A stretch of DNA of 64,000 bases, from assembly GCA_019279435.1 (NCBI GenBank), contig JAAALK010000283.1, forward strand, positions 62,602,642-62,666,641, written 5' to 3'. Below the pieces are notes generated by a model. The model was not told where the DNA came from, did no database searches, and was given only the letters and a program-made list of their open reading frames with translations. This DNA is from Zizania palustris. Lineage: Eukaryota; Streptophyta; Magnoliopsida; Poales; Poaceae. Position numbers and translations under genes: made by a program. Positions within the stretch are counted from its first letter, which is position 1. The number at the start of each line of letters is the position of its first letter. Shown here in pieces: positions 47,391 through 60,491 of this stretch.

Positions 47391-48160
47391 TGTGTTGGTT
47401 CGCAAGTGCGTGCAGTGCGTGCCTGGGCGCCGACGGACGGACGGACGTACGCGTGCATGCATGATTGTTACATTAACATATAGATCGAGCTGTTCCCTTA
47501 ATTCCTCCAGTGTTGGTCGATCTATTGTTTTGCTACGAAGAACATGATATATATATGATTAACACATACACGAGAAGAGATTAGATCACGCTGGCTAATC
47601 ACCACTTGTGCATATTTTATGGCAGCTGCATGCATGTGGGCCATTTAATTGTTCGTGTTATTTTGTTGGTTAACCCGACCTATCAGATGTACGTGCTGTC
47701 TCTGCGCGGCATATACTAATTGACCTACTATACGTATAAGATGCGTCTTCTGAATACATACAAGATCTCTACGCGTACTACTGCATATGCATGTGCTAAT
47801 AAAGCCGGAAAAATTAAAATAGTTGGAGAACAATCGAACAGTATTTTAGATTTTACTTCACATATCTAAATAGCGATATGATATGCGCCTTAATAAAATG
47901 CATGAATCCAAAACGGAACGTTAAAACTAAGAGATAATGTCGTTCATCTACCTTCTTCTTTTCTTCCAAAAGAAAATGACGAGTCTACGTACAGCAGCCA
48001 GAAATCTTTTGAAACAATAATACATTTGCATATGCATGTTCATGTGTGGTCAGATAGATGATTCAGCTGGGAATGAATTGAAAAACAATGTTATTAATGA
48101 TGAAAGGAAATGACTTGAGCATCGTGAAGGAACGACGATCGACCTACCAAACAACAATTT

Positions 48161-48161
<1 letters not shown>
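47391..48161. other. Intergenic, no gene seen
   Basis: AT-rich with many short palindromic words (gcatgcatg, cgtacg). No coding or element boundaries recognised. Confidence 0.4.

Positions 48162-48212
<51 letters not shown>
48162..48212. repeat. (GA)n microsatellite
   Basis: About 25 uninterrupted GA units. Confidence 0.95.
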
Positions 48213-48215
<3 letters not shown>

Positions 48216-50289
48216 TGATCCACAAAGGTCATATCGTGAGCACTGTCATAATTCACTAATCGACATCATCTTACTCACCTGAAAAATTTACAAAGAAAAC
48301 CTTACTGTGATCTGGCTCTCCGTACGTAGTTCGATCTTGTGTATATTTGTCCGTAGTGTAGCTAGGCTGTCGGAGATCTGATCGAACCAACGTAACTACC
48401 CGTCGCTGTTAGTTTCAGTGAGTGGTGATAACGAGCTGATCGAGGTGTGGCTAGCTCTGGACTCCTTCAATTCACCCGTGCAAGATCCTTTTCGAAGGCC
48501 TAGCTTTTTTTTCTCCGATCAATTATGATCAATTATAACTAGATTCACAGATCCACAGCCATTGATCTCGATCTTGCTTGTTACCTTATCTCATGCATCG
48601 ATATGATCTATCACTCACCGGTTTGTAGAAGTTGTCACGTACGATAACCACCGATTCAGACTAGTAACAATATTGTTAGGGTTAAATGTTTTGTATATCG
48701 TTTCATCGGTTAAAGATTTTGGCCTGGGTTGCTTAGTTAAAACTCGGTTAATTATTGATGCAATGTTAATGGACAAAAGATAATATTGTGGTCTATTTCA
48801 AGTCCCATATATCCGATCCGTTGCTCACAATAATTAAGCTTTTGCTCTGTCCAGCAATTTAACAGTTGACTAGTTCATATTTAACATTTGCTCAAATGGC
48901 GCTCGCTCAATAATTTGGGAACATTTGTTTGCATCATATATTCATATCCAGCGAGGAGGGAATTCCACCCATCGCTGAGGACAAGAGAGGATGGGTTTTA
49001 ATAAGAACTCCGCACATTCTCTTAGGGTTCAATACTATACTACACGCAAGTCTCAAGTGATGGCCAACTAATTGCTTCGTTGGCCGAGGCAATGTGTGAA
49101 ACGAGATGCTTTCGGATCATCACTAATAATAAACCGCGTCCGGACAAAAGCGCAAGACGCTAAAAGAGTGGTTTGCACACTTGCTTTGTTCTTTTGCTCC
49201 TTAAAAAAGGAGCAAAGTTTTTTAAGGAGCAAAGTTTTGTAGCATGTAGCACTGTACGTACCTTAGACAATCCAATATGAATGCACATTTTGCATTTTAA
49301 TTATTACAAGGGAACAATAATGCAGAGTCGTCTCTAGCTATCTAGCTGCTCATAATTAATTAAGTCAGGCATGCATGCATGTATATATACATTGTAGTAC
49401 GTAGGTCCATCACCAAACCGGTGAAAATTATTTTTACGTACGTACGTGTGGTCAAATCAGATTTAATCTATACAAACGTTTGGCCAATCATATGTGCAGT
49501 GATAAAATACCTATTAATTTGGCTCGGAATGCTAGTGGCATTAGATGCCACTGGCGGTTGGCCACAATATATAGGTTTATTTGTTTAAGCTAGCTGTAGA
49601 AAATTTCTTTAGATCTAGCAACTATATTTTGTTGAACAATATACAAATAGTATGGCTCCACGTTACATGGATGATGTCTTTGCAATGTACGCGCGCGATA
49701 TATACGATGCGTTTGATCTTTATTCTTTCATTAACATTTCATGATGCTAGCTACGTTTGTTATAGAATATATAATAATATATCATCGGTTTATATCTTTG
49801 TTCTTCTCCAATTTATTTCTTTGTCGTTGATGATAGCGGTCTATTTTATTGATGATCGACGTTAATATATATATATACCTCACACGCACTCACTAAAACC
49901 ATTATAATTGGTTAATAATTTTATACCGATATTATTAAACTAAAATACTAAATCTACCACACTGAGCTAGCTAGCATGGTGTGGATGTGACCTGTGGTGA
50001 TCTAGAATTGTCTTCACTCACTCGTGTGCCGGCACGTGAGAGCTGAGTCAAACTAAATGGCACTGATAGCATGGTAGTTAGGCAGAAGTGCAGAACCACT
50101 TTGCAGATGCAGGGTTGACGTACGTACGTAGGTCGTCGCATGAGAAGAAAAATACAAGTCGCATGGTTTACATGGTCAATTCACACCAGCTAGCGTACGT
50201 GATGACACAAGTACATACGTATACTCGCGTAGCCATGCAATGCATGCACGCCTTCCTCGCGCGCTCGACTTGTCGATCGATCAAATGGG
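48213..50289. other. Intergenic, no gene seen
   Basis: Unique-looking AT-rich sequence. No splice-compatible coding series, no terminal repeats. Short open frames (for example 49379-49588, 49581-49865) show no family resemblance. Confidence 0.4.
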
Positions 50290-51160
50290 AAAAAGATGAT
50301 CGTATTATCACAAAACTACGGTTATTTTGATAGAACCATCGTAAAACTATAGATTTAGGTTGCATTATCACAAACTGTAATTTATTGTCAAATTTATTAT
50401 AAAACTACATATTTAAATAATTAATTGGATTGTAAAGCTATAAATTTAACAACAAATTTATCCCAAAAATGTGTATCTCTAAGAGGTTAGAAACTAAGAA
50501 TAAAACCTAGAATGAAAATAACTGCTATAATCATCCTTCCTTAGGGTAATTAACTTAAATATGGAGTTTTGCATTAAATTTTGTTAGAATACTCTCACAT
50601 TGGTTGTGGGAAAGAGTTAATCCAACTTAAATAATAGGGAAGTCTCTCATATCTTAAGCTAATTTTTGGGGTGTAGACAATACTCTCTCCTGATGTGGGT
50701 CGGAGGTTGGATTAGTTTCTTCTGGAGTGAGCCAACAAATGATATTAGAGTCTGATCAATAATATTTGGTGCTCGTCCAATGAGACTGTGTGGCCGGTCT
50801 AAGATTGTACTAAGGTGATGAGGCCCGGACTTGACTGTGTGGTGCGGTCAAGCCAAAAGACTATAATCTATGGTGAAATTGTTGGAATAGTATCTTATTA
50901 ATTTGTTGTGGTTAGAGTTAATCTAACTTAAATGATATCGCTCAACTTTTTAGGTATCTTTTGGGGCGTAGATAAGTCCCCCTATTGATCTGAGCTAGAG
51001 GCTAGATTAATTTATTCTGGAGTGGGTCAACAAATTTATTGCTAATGCTATAGTTTTACAATATTACAGATTAAATACATAGTTTTATGATAAATTTAAC
51101 GATAAGTGTTATGATATTACATACATCTTAAATATATAGTTTTACGGTATTTATGGAACT
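50290..51160. mobile_element. Inverted-repeat element hosting a TRIM
   Basis: The left arm (about 50337-50460: catcgtaaaactatagattta..) and right arm (about 51040-51152, reversed: taccgtaaaactatatattta..) are diverged inverted repeats made of repeated aaaactaYa-attta words. They flank the TRIM at 50582-51032. Arms of more than 100 bp suggest a foldback or MULE-type MITE. The superfamily is uncertain. Confidence 0.45.
50582..51032 (+). mobile_element. TRIM (terminal-repeat retrotransposon in miniature), complete, 451 bp
   Basis: The 5' LTR 50582-50737 (TGTTAGAATAC..GAGCCAACA) and 3' LTR 50880-51032 (TGTTGGAATAG..GGGTCAACA) are about 155 bp each. The target duplication AATTT is at 50577-50581 and 51033-51037. 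Directly after the 5' LTR, tgatattagagtctgat resembles the primer-binding site complementary to initiator tRNA-Met (TGGTATCAGAGC). The 142-bp interior has no coding capacity and ends tatggtgaaat before the 3' LTR. All hallmarks of a plant TRIM; movement would need proteins from another element. The LTRs differ at many sites, so the insertion is old. Confidence 0.85.
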
Positions 51161-52608
51161 TACTCTAAAACTTAATGAAAAGGATACTCGCTAAGCTAGC
51201 TAGGTAGCTCACACATGAACACAGAACGTATATACATCTCTACAAGTACGGTGGTACTATAGCAGACACAGCCAGCCACCGGTCGACGTCTCGCCTAACA
51301 ACCCATACTGGAATACTGGATCGTATGACTTCCCATTTGCAGGCAGCTCCCGTATGGCTTGCCATTTGCAGGCAGCTGTGCCACATTGACCGGACCCATT
51401 AACTGCAGGAGTTGACAGTTGAGCCCTGCAGTGTGCTAGCCGCCGACCTGTGAGGCCGATCGAGTGACCTGATCACTGGTCATCTAAGAGAGCATGGAGC
51501 TAGTTTTGTCTGTGACTGTGGCTGAGTGCATGTGTGTGTGATGGGGAAGAGGAGAAGAAAGCGGCGGCGGCGTTAGCCGGCGACGGCGACCCGGCGTTCC
51601 CTGCGTCCCCACGGACCACGGTTGCGGTGGTGGTTAATTAGCTCGAGAACCGGGACGACGATCGGCGGCGGCGGGCCCCGCCGGCAGGCACTCACCGCCG
51701 GTGGGCGCGGGTGCATATATACGCGGGGAGGACGTGGGTGCTCAGTTGTTTTCGTCAAACAGTTTACACGTATGTTCGTTTGGGGTTGGGACTTCCGAGT
51801 TTGGTCGGGGAGCTGTTTCTGCTGGCGTCAGCCTCGCGTCAGCATTCGCAGCCGTGGGCCCCGGCTGCCAGGGTGACATCTAATAATTTTATTAAATTAA
51901 TAAGCCTCATTACTGTATTCATTTAATAATGTACATGTTATATCTTTAAATTTAGTCAAAATTAGGCGAGTTTAACTTACAAAAATCAAGCACTTGTAAT
52001 ATTTTAAATTTTCATACGGCAAGTGAGTATTACACCTTCTGAAAATTAGGAAGAGGCAGGCATCAATGCCAACGTGGCAATGTGCTACTAGCTAGGCATC
52101 AAATAGCGAGCTACGTATGTACTTCCTGTTCCTGCCATCGATATATTATATTTTATTTAGTATTAAAAATACTATATATTAATGTCATGAGAAGATATCA
52201 ATTTAATGCCATATTGCTTCTTTTTAAATCCACGAATTTTTTAATAAGCTTAACTTCTTGGCATATGGCTGTCAATGCAAATCAAAATGATGGTCACAAT
52301 CATTTTAATGCTGCTAATGTAGCATAGGAATTCCAAAATGGGAGGAGGGCCATTGCACATATGCATTGTGAATTTGTAATATTCCTCCAGTCCGAATGGG
52401 CGAAATGGATAAAAAAAACTAGCTCGATCGTTAGGCTGCCGACTTTCAAGCTGCATCGAATTGAGAACAGTGGGTGCAACGACTTCTATTGCACCCCACC
52501 CCTTTTGACCTTCCTTTTTAAAGGGCGTGGTACTAGGGCTCAGGCTAAATGCTGTCCACACATGAACATGCACGCCCAAGCAGATAGACAACGTGATCAT
52601 AGCTAGGG
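51161..52608. other. Intergenic, no gene recognised; contains a 29-bp tandem duplication
   Basis: At 51322-51350 and 51351-51378 a 29-bp unit (cgtatg-cttcccatttgcag..) is repeated in tandem. A GC-rich island at 51560-51720 has a minus-strand Pro/Arg-rich frame (51758-51573) that matches no family I know. Elsewhere AT-rich. Confidence 0.4.
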
Positions 52609-53029
52609 ATGGATATGGACGTTAAAATATCCGAATTATTTGTATTTGTGTTGGAATAATTGTAAATATGACTATTTGTATTTGTATCTAAATTAAATAT
52701 GGATGTTAAACAAAAACATCTGAATTCATTTGAAAAAATGGATATGGAAACGTATATATGAATTTCTGCTGAACGTGGATATGGAAATGGATAGATCCGT
52801 ATCCGTTTTGGGATTTCACACAGATTAAACTTTTAGGGACTCAAGATGACACGGCATCACTATATTAATTAATATGTATAGTTTATTTTTTATTTATGTA
52901 ATTATGGAATAATTAAGTCAGTTAATATTAATATGTGTGGTTTATTTATTATTTATGTAATTATGAAATACTTAAGTTAGTGAGGGTTTTCTAGCAATAT
53001 AAGGCAGTAAGATATTTGTAACTTTCCTT
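52609..53029. repeat. AT-rich repeat of ggatatgga/gttaaa words
   Basis: From 52609 to 52810 related words (ggatatggacgttaaa, atggatgttaaa, ggatatggaaa) recur, with an end like gatccgtatccg. It resembles a dispersed grass repeat; no boundaries set. Confidence 0.35.
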
Positions 53030-54110
53030 GAGCTTGAAAAATTTTCTACACTCAATATATAATATAAATTATTCTATGCAATGTTTTTGGATTTTTATAG
53101 ATCTATTTTCTATTTTAATTCATTAATTGTTTTCTAGGATTTAAATTGAAATGTGTGAAATTTGAACTGCAACTACCTAAAATAATGCACCAAAATTTAT
53201 AGAAAAATCATATCCATATTTTGAGTCCATTTTTAGTTCTTATCCACTAAATTAAAAGAAATTTTTAAAAAATCTATGTTAGGACACTCAACAGGTAATG
53301 TGGAGCTTAATGATTTTTAATTTTAAAAAAATCAAATAATATCTGAAAAACATGAGGCTTATCATGTTGTTACGATATGATACATATATATTGTGATAAC
53401 AAATTAAAAATATTTCAAGAAAGTTATCACATAGTACGTTAATAAACTAAAGATTCTTTTAGAAGGAATTAAGGTTAGGAGAAGCAATTGGTTATGGTTG
53501 AAAGTAAATTGATGGTCAAATCTTTTTTGAACTTGAAACTTTTTTATATTCAAAATACAACATATCTTATTCGATGTAAAAGTTTTGTATTTTTTAGGTA
53601 TATTTGATTTTTTAATTCATTAATTGTGTTTAGGATTTAAATTGAAATATGTGAAATTTGAACTACAAATGCCTAAAATAATACACTAAAATTTATATAA
53701 AAAATCATATTCATGTTTTTCAATCCATTTAGTTCCTATCCACTAAATTTATTTTTTTAAAAAAAATAGGTTGCAACACTTGATCGACAATGTGGAGCTT
53801 AATGATTTTTTAATTCTTAAAAATCAAATGAAATCTAAAAACCATGAGACTTATAATAGTATTATGATATGATACGTAGATGATGTGATAAAAATTTAAA
53901 TTTTTTTTAAAAAAGTTATCACATAACATATTAAGAAACCGTAGATTCTCTAAGGAGGAGTAGTTAAGATTTTGAGAATGAATGTGTTAGGGTTAAAAGA
54001 AATCGATGGGTAAATCTTTATTTGTACTTGATTTTTTACAATAAAAATACAACCTCGCTTATTCCGTGTAAAAAAATTTAGATTTGGGACAAAATTTAAA
54101 TAATATAAAT
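53030..54110 (+). repeat. Tandem array, about 500-bp unit, two full copies and a third partial
   Basis: The marker ttgagcttgaaa at 53028 recurs as ttgaacttgaaa at 53527 and as ttgtacttgatt at 54022, giving periods of 499 and 495 bp. Units 1 and 2 align along their length (ttaattcattaattg, ggatttaaattgaaat, cctaaaataatgcac/acac, ctatccactaaatt, gtggagcttaatgattttt). Units are diverged and AT-rich, with no coding sequence. Confidence 0.8.
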
Positions 54111-54500
54111 TGTTATATTTTGATATGAAGGGATTATGTTTTTAGCGTGTTTTTCGACCATTAATTTCATTGATAACATCATCGGTAGATATAAAATCAA
54201 TATAATATAAAAATATTTTTATATATGAACTCAACAATAACACATACATAATAAAAATACATGCTTTTAACTTGTATTTTTGGATAGAGGAAATATGATC
54301 TACACATCAGACATTAAACATTGGAGGAAGGGTCTTATATCTTTGGACGGAGGGAGTGCTCCTCTATATTATACATTAGTATGTCTTCAGTTTTAATTTA
54401 TATTTAGGGCATATGAAGATTTGACTCAAATAAAATTACGGTTCTGTGATTAACACAGACAAGTATTTTGTCAACGTTAGAACTTGATTTCTTAAGTCAA
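54111..54500. other. AT-rich spacer with a Stowaway-like right end
   Basis: The sequence ggacggagggagtgctcc at 54343 is the right terminus of a Stowaway-type MITE. The left partner may be tttttggatagagga at 54278 but is poor. No gene. Confidence 0.35.
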
Positions 54501-55191
54501 CACTATGGGAAACAAACGGAGAGATTGTCGAGTGTTAAATTCTTCACTGAGTGTATTATTTCGGGCACTCGGCGAAGATAGTTTATCGAGTGTTTTCAAA
54601 ATCACACTTGACAAACATTTATATACTCAGCAAAATCTTAAAAAAAATCATTCCGGCAGAGGTGTCGACGCCGTGAGGTCGGCTCAGAAAAAATGCATCT
54701 TTGTTGAGTGTCACTAACGAACACTCAAACAAACCCTAGTTTTTGTTGAGTACCATTTCTGACACTCGGCAAACGTCTGTTTTCTGGCAGACCATATGCT
54801 ACCGTGCCACATCATCAGGGGGCATGTTTTACCGAGTGCACAAGAGTGGAACTCGACAAATCTAGGTAACTCATGATTTCACATGAAATCATGTTTTGAG
54901 TTATGTAAGGCACTTGTCAAAGCTACATGTCGTTCACTGAATGTATGTCATGGCACTCGGTGAAGCTGTCGTTACGTCGCCCTACCTATTAGCCATTTTT
55001 TTGTCAAGTGCCGCACCGGGCACTCGGCGAAGCCGCCGTCATGTCACCCTACCCATTAGCCACTTTTTTGTTGAGTGCTGTACCGAGCACTCGACGAAAC
55101 CGACATGGCAATCGGTGAACCCTTAGTTGCTGAAAGTGAGGACACCGAGTATGACACAAGCACTTGGGGGAATCACTAATTTTCCGTCGTG
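54501..55191. mobile_element. Non-autonomous CACTA-type element (GCCGAGTG family)
   Basis: Begins CACTATGGGAAAC at 54501 and ends TTTTCCGTCGTG at 55191 (reversed CACGACGGAAAA), an imperfect 13-bp TIR. The inside is filled with subterminal units gtcgagtg, cactcggcgaa and complements (54525-54610, 54740-54780, 54950-55100). Flanking triplets (CAA, CAT) are not an exact duplication. No transposase. It shares repeats with the fragment at 36250-36515. Confidence 0.65.
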
Positions 55192-55412
55192 CATGACAAC
55201 TCTGATCACTGAATCTGGAACATCTAATATTTGTTGAAGAACAAATAAAAAATCATTTTTTCTTATGGGAATTAACAGAACCTAAATTGTTTTTAATCTA
55301 AGATCTTGATTGGGAACCATCTAGCTCCCCATTTGCTTTCAGAACATACGACTCACCCAAATAATCTAGATTTTTCTTATAAAACTCAATAACTAAAGGA
55401 TTTAAAAATGAA

Positions 55413-55454
<42 letters not shown>

Positions 55455-55704
55455 AGCTAAGAAACAATAACTTCTAAGTTTCTCAAACAGACGCAGCAAG
55501 TACGACCATACTTTATGCTCGTTGTTTGGAAATCGAATAATTTTTTGAGAAAGTACATACATACATTGCAAACACATATTCGATGCACACCATGTTGATG
55601 CCATCGTATATACTTGTATGCACGCGTATATATGGTTGCGATTATTACAAGCATCGAAGATTACTTAGACGATCATGGACGTACGTACACCAAAAACACG
55701 CATG

Positions 55705-55767
<63 letters not shown>

Positions 55768-57281
55768 GTACTCTTAAAATTGCGACTCTAGTGCCAAGTG
55801 TATGACTTAATCATGTTAGGTTGTATGCAACACTTGCACGCTTAGCTATGTACGTGTCCATATATATGCTACATCCCCAGCGAGAACTGGTCTTGGATTT
55901 TCAAACGAGTATATATACGTGGCCTGTTTTCGATAACTTCTAATAGTTATGGCTACTCTTAGCATTCCCGTTCCCACAAAAAAAATTAGAATTTTCTATC
56001 TAGCTAAGCTAAATGGTAAGAATCAGTAACTATAAAATTTAGAAATTATCGAACTAATATTCGAAAGATCAAAAATACTAGTTTATCTAAATTTTCGTCA
56101 ACTACTTATCAATGCAAATTGTAAGCTTCCAAAACAGACCACCTTTTTTAGAAACTGCCTCATGATTATGTTTATTTTTTTAGAGCTCTGTTAGGTTTAC
56201 ACACATTACCTCAAGAAGTAATACTTAAAATTAATCTAGACAATTGATTTTAGTTAAGATTAAAAATAAACTAAAATTAAAAATACTTAGTGATATCGGT
56301 GGATAATCGGATAGTCAGCGTAGAAAAATAGAAAGTGTGTGCATAGAATTGGAAAGTTAACGCAGAAAATTAGAAAGTCCGCATAGAATTAGGAGGTAAT
56401 ATATCATCATCTTTAATCCTAGCTATTATATCGAAATAAATGGGTTGTCCATAATATATATTTCTAGTATACTGTAAAATTTTCTTTTTATTAATTACAA
56501 AGCAATTGTATAAATAGTTCCACGATGAGTTATGACCTATTTCTAACAGTATGAACAAAGCTTTATTTTCCTCTCCATTTCCCACCGTGTAAAGAGAACA
56601 AGGATCTTTAAAGTTGCCTATATACAATGACGCCAAATAATTAGCCAACTTTGTATCCCCCTTTTGACAATGGGGTATCTAACTTTAGCTAGCATGACTT
56701 GAAAAAAAAATGGCAACCAAGCTTAAGGCCTTTTGATTGCACTGGCTTCAACTATCTAGCTAGGGATCATCTTTTGGGGGGAATTATTCCCCCCTGCAGC
56801 TTGTTTAGTTGCAATGTAGGGTTCCTCCATCTGGACAAGGAGAAAATGCTGGTGCTTTGCAACACAGTGGACCCTATCTTGTAGACAATTAGTACTAATA
56901 AATATTCCCAATTGATAGATTTGGCCCACTATTTATATATACATGTTTTTTTTTTGGGGGGGGGGAGGGGGTAATTGCTCCACTTATAAGGTTATTAGGG
57001 CAGTTGGAAATGATGTAATTTGAGCATTGTGGCAATCCAAAGTAGATACATTTACTAAGAGAGTATATTGTGAATTTACATTAGTTGAATGTTGATAGAC
57101 TTATTAGTGGACCTAAAAAGCATAATTTAGCAAATGCAATGACTTGCCAAGTCAAATTCAAATTCAAGGATCCAATGTAGAAAATATTGTTCCCAGTACA
57201 TATCTTGGGCTTCAGCAGTTATTTTATGAGTCACTTGACTCATTTTAAAGTTTGGAAATGCACGGTAAAATATACACTACT
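55192..57281. other. Intergenic with two (TA)n microsatellites
   Basis: TA runs at about 55415-55453 and 55707-55762. A short motif gaaa-ttagaaagt-cgcatagaatt recurs three times at 56318-56395. No gene seen. Confidence 0.55.
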
Positions 57282-57420
57282 CTCTTCTCTCCGTCCCACA
57301 AAAACTTTACTTTTCCGACAAAGTTGGTAAATTAGTTACGAGTAAAATACCAAAATGCCCTTATTAATAAGAAGTAACATTGTAAGCGATAGATATAAGG
57401 TAATAAATGAGTAAAAAAAT
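57282..57420. mobile_element. Stowaway-like left end
   Basis: The stretch ctctcttctctccgtcccacaaaaactttac at 57284 onward has the form of a Stowaway left terminus and adjoining body. No right end found. Confidence 0.35.
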
Positions 57421-60091
57421 TAAATTGCATGGTTGGTAGAGATGGCTTCCCCTGAAAAGTGGCTTACAAACTATATTTTGGAGAGTGATTGCCCTCAACA
57501 AGGGGGAGAAAAGGAAAAACAAAAGGAAGCCAAGGAAAGATACGTGTCATCTAACGAAACAGCGTGCCTGCCTGCTTTTAAAAGCGAGCCGTTGACGTCA
57601 TAACGACATGACAAGATGTTTTGATGGACAGGAGGCTAACAATCTTGTCCATTAAGCTAACTGACAAGAGATCACAATGTTGAGTAATTTAATGACCTAT
57701 CAAATATGGTTTACAGTCTACACAATCACCACTGCAAAAGCTGGGATTCAACTTGTGCAACTTCTGATCAACTTGCAAACATGCACTACCAAAACATCAG
57801 GAGAGGAGACAGACACACACACACATAGTCTTTGGACCTATGCTTTGGCATTTGGAATCCCTGCAAGACTGATTTACTCTGACGTTGCTGCATTTTCTCT
57901 GCAATGGCAGTAGCTAGCTACCTAGCCAGTAGCTTGCTCTGTCGCGTGAGTAGCAAGATAAGCAGGCGGCAGAGCGAGCGGTTGAGTTGATACTGTCATA
58001 CCAACCATCTTAATTGGAATGCAACCTGGTGTTTTGTTGAGCTGCTCTGGTTGATTTTATCCTCAGCTAAATCTTACTAAAGCTGAGCTGAGTGCTGCTG
58101 ACTGTGTGGCGGTCTTCTCAGTGCTCCTGTCCGTTTAAATGTCGCAGGGTGTTTATGTCCTCATCAGGGTTAGTTGTTATGCGAGACGCCACCAATTAGC
58201 AGTAACAAACTTGGTTAGCTAGTGCGAATTACAGAGAAATGCAGACATGATCACACTAAAATCTAGCCCCAGATCTTTACCTCTGAAGAGTACGTACATA
58301 CATGCATGTTAGTTTGGAATGTCTGTCTGCTCAAACTGTGACTACTGAAGCTGCTGGACAAGAGTTTTCAAGGGGAGAAGTCAGAAGAGGTCCTGAAGAT
58401 ATTTCTCAACTTATTAGTGGGTTGTTGGCAACTTTAATCAATTTAAGAACGACAAGTACAACGAAATGCCAGGAGCAGTTTGGTCCTGTGCTTCTGATGA
58501 GGACCTGACAATCATTTGACAACCATCTGCTGAAGAACTATGGCCTGTATTGTATATATGTATGGTCTATGTACTCAACAACTGTACTGATGGACTACTT
58601 GCTGCATGCTGTGTCACTGAAACTTCAGCACATGCTACTACTGTTCAGTATATCTGATATATTCTGTATTTTGTGGCATGTAATCTGTTCAACAAAGCTT
58701 CCATTATGTGATCAATTCTCCTTTGCTGTTTATTTTGACTTTAGGAAATACTCTCGTTTGCAGAAAAAGATAAAACTCATCAGGAAGATTAATATATTCA
58801 GGCAGGTTACAGAGAGGTTGGGATGGACACTTCACTCCCATCCATGAACAAGACCAACTTTTTGCTTTTCTCTCTCAAATTTTTTACTCGCTTACTTTTG
58901 CATGGCATTTGGAACCGTAATCTTTCAACATATTGGCAAATTGGCTGAAAACAACTTGAAAAAATCGATCCAACAGTCAATTCCGGAGCCAATTACTATC
59001 ACATTAGATTTTTCTTTATATAAATCGTTTTAGCATTCTAAATTAGTTCTTAAATATAAGTCATTTTAGAATATTTAGTCCGTTTTTTATATTTTTCTAT
59101 GCTATCTCCAAAAGATCATTAAATTAAATTCCCTATATCTTATATAGCCATAGCTATATAGGGAACATATTTAACTCTATAACAGTTTCGCAATGATCTC
59201 GATCGCTATTTTTTAAATCTTATAAAAATGGCAAATGAAATGTGGATGGTAGTATTCAAGTAATTCAATAAAACATAAAATGCTTCAAACAAAAACAGAT
59301 TTTACTACAAAAGGGACTAATTTGAGAGAGATTAGCGGCGCGAACGAAAATAGGAAGTGGGCATACTAATCCTACATTTGAGAGAGATTAAATGTGATTT
59401 AGAGGATGGATTAGGAAAACGACTTATTTAGGAGAACTGTTGTAGCTTTATTTTTTTATCAAAATACTTAAATTTAAATTTAGGCGGTCACACAGGAGAT
59501 CTCTTTATGTCTTATCAAATATATATCGCCACTCTCATTTTCAAAACAGAATAAATCAGAAACAAGCGTTGGGTTTCTTAATTTTTTTTACATAAATCCA
59601 AAAGTACCTACATAAGGAATCAAAAGTATCATTATTAATGTGATGCAATAATGCAGGGGTTAATAATAAAAGGAAAAAAAGAAGGTGCTTAAAGTTAACC
59701 CGGCCGAGAGCAAGATTAGCAAAAAGCTGCTGGTGATCATAAGAAACAAGAGATTAGTTGTTAAAGATGGTGACTTCTAGTGTCAACAAGAGATTAAAGC
59801 AAGTGTAGCTTTACCTGATCGATCATGGTTGATCCATCCAAGTAAGGATCAGAATTGACGTGACATCCAAATGCCCATATCGAATCAGCACCGACTAAAG
59901 TGATCATATCGCACATAAAATTATTCACTTGCTAAATTGATTTAGGAGTAATCTTCGTCATCCAAGATTATTACTGGTCGATCTCGACGTAAAATTTTGT
60001 CGTTCAAGCTAGCTAGCTGCCCGCCGCACAGGTGAAAAATAACAAAGATAAGACTATTACATTTGTAAAATCGAGAGGATAATAATGTTTA
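57421..60091. other. Intergenic; part of 57.6-58.8 kb could be transcribed but no protein is supported
   Basis: The segment 57640-58800 is less AT-biased than its surroundings and has open frames of 60-92 codons on the plus strand without family resemblance. I see neither conserved domains nor a splice series. Beyond 58990 the sequence is AT-rich. No gene is called. Confidence 0.35.
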
Positions 60092-60491
60092 GGTCCCGTT
60101 TGGATCGTAAATATTGAAAGAATTAGAATTCATTTCAAATATTTAATTGAAATCCAATATTTATGTTTGGATATTCTATAGAATTAAAATACGAGAAGTA
60201 ATTCCCAAACATATTTGGTTTATCAAACCATGGAATCAATTTCATTAATATAAGAAATATTAGCTATAAAAACAAGCTTAATAAAGAAATCCATAGTATA
60301 ATGATCAATTTTGACAATATAGGAATTCCAAACATTTTTTTCTTGAAAAAGATTAAGGCAGAATTGTGAATTTGGTTGAATTCCAAATCGGATTTGATAA
60401 TTCTAATTGCACGGTGACCCAAACATCCTACCTCATGGAATTGAATTCCAATTCATTTTCTAAACCCAATACCTAGGATTCAAACGTGCCC
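60092..60491. mobile_element. PIF/Harbinger (Tourist-like) MITE, TTA target duplication
   Basis: The ends GGTCCCGTTTGGATC and, reversed, GGGCACGTTTGAATC form an inverted repeat. TTA is duplicated at 60089-60091 and 60492-60494. 400 bp, AT-rich, with aattcc/ggaatt words mirrored inside. Confidence 0.75.

Noticed and set aside
48162..48212. CRISPR-like or regulatory array
   Set aside because: It is a simple (GA)n microsatellite without spacers.
50582..51032. Assignment of the TRIM to the Cassandra family (5S-like LTR)
   Set aside because: I looked for the conserved 5S rRNA promoter blocks in the LTR and found no convincing match, so only TRIM is claimed.
51573..51758. Small peptide gene on the minus strand
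   Set aside because: Pro/Arg-rich frame in a GC island with no signal peptide, no known peptide motif and no supporting splice structure.
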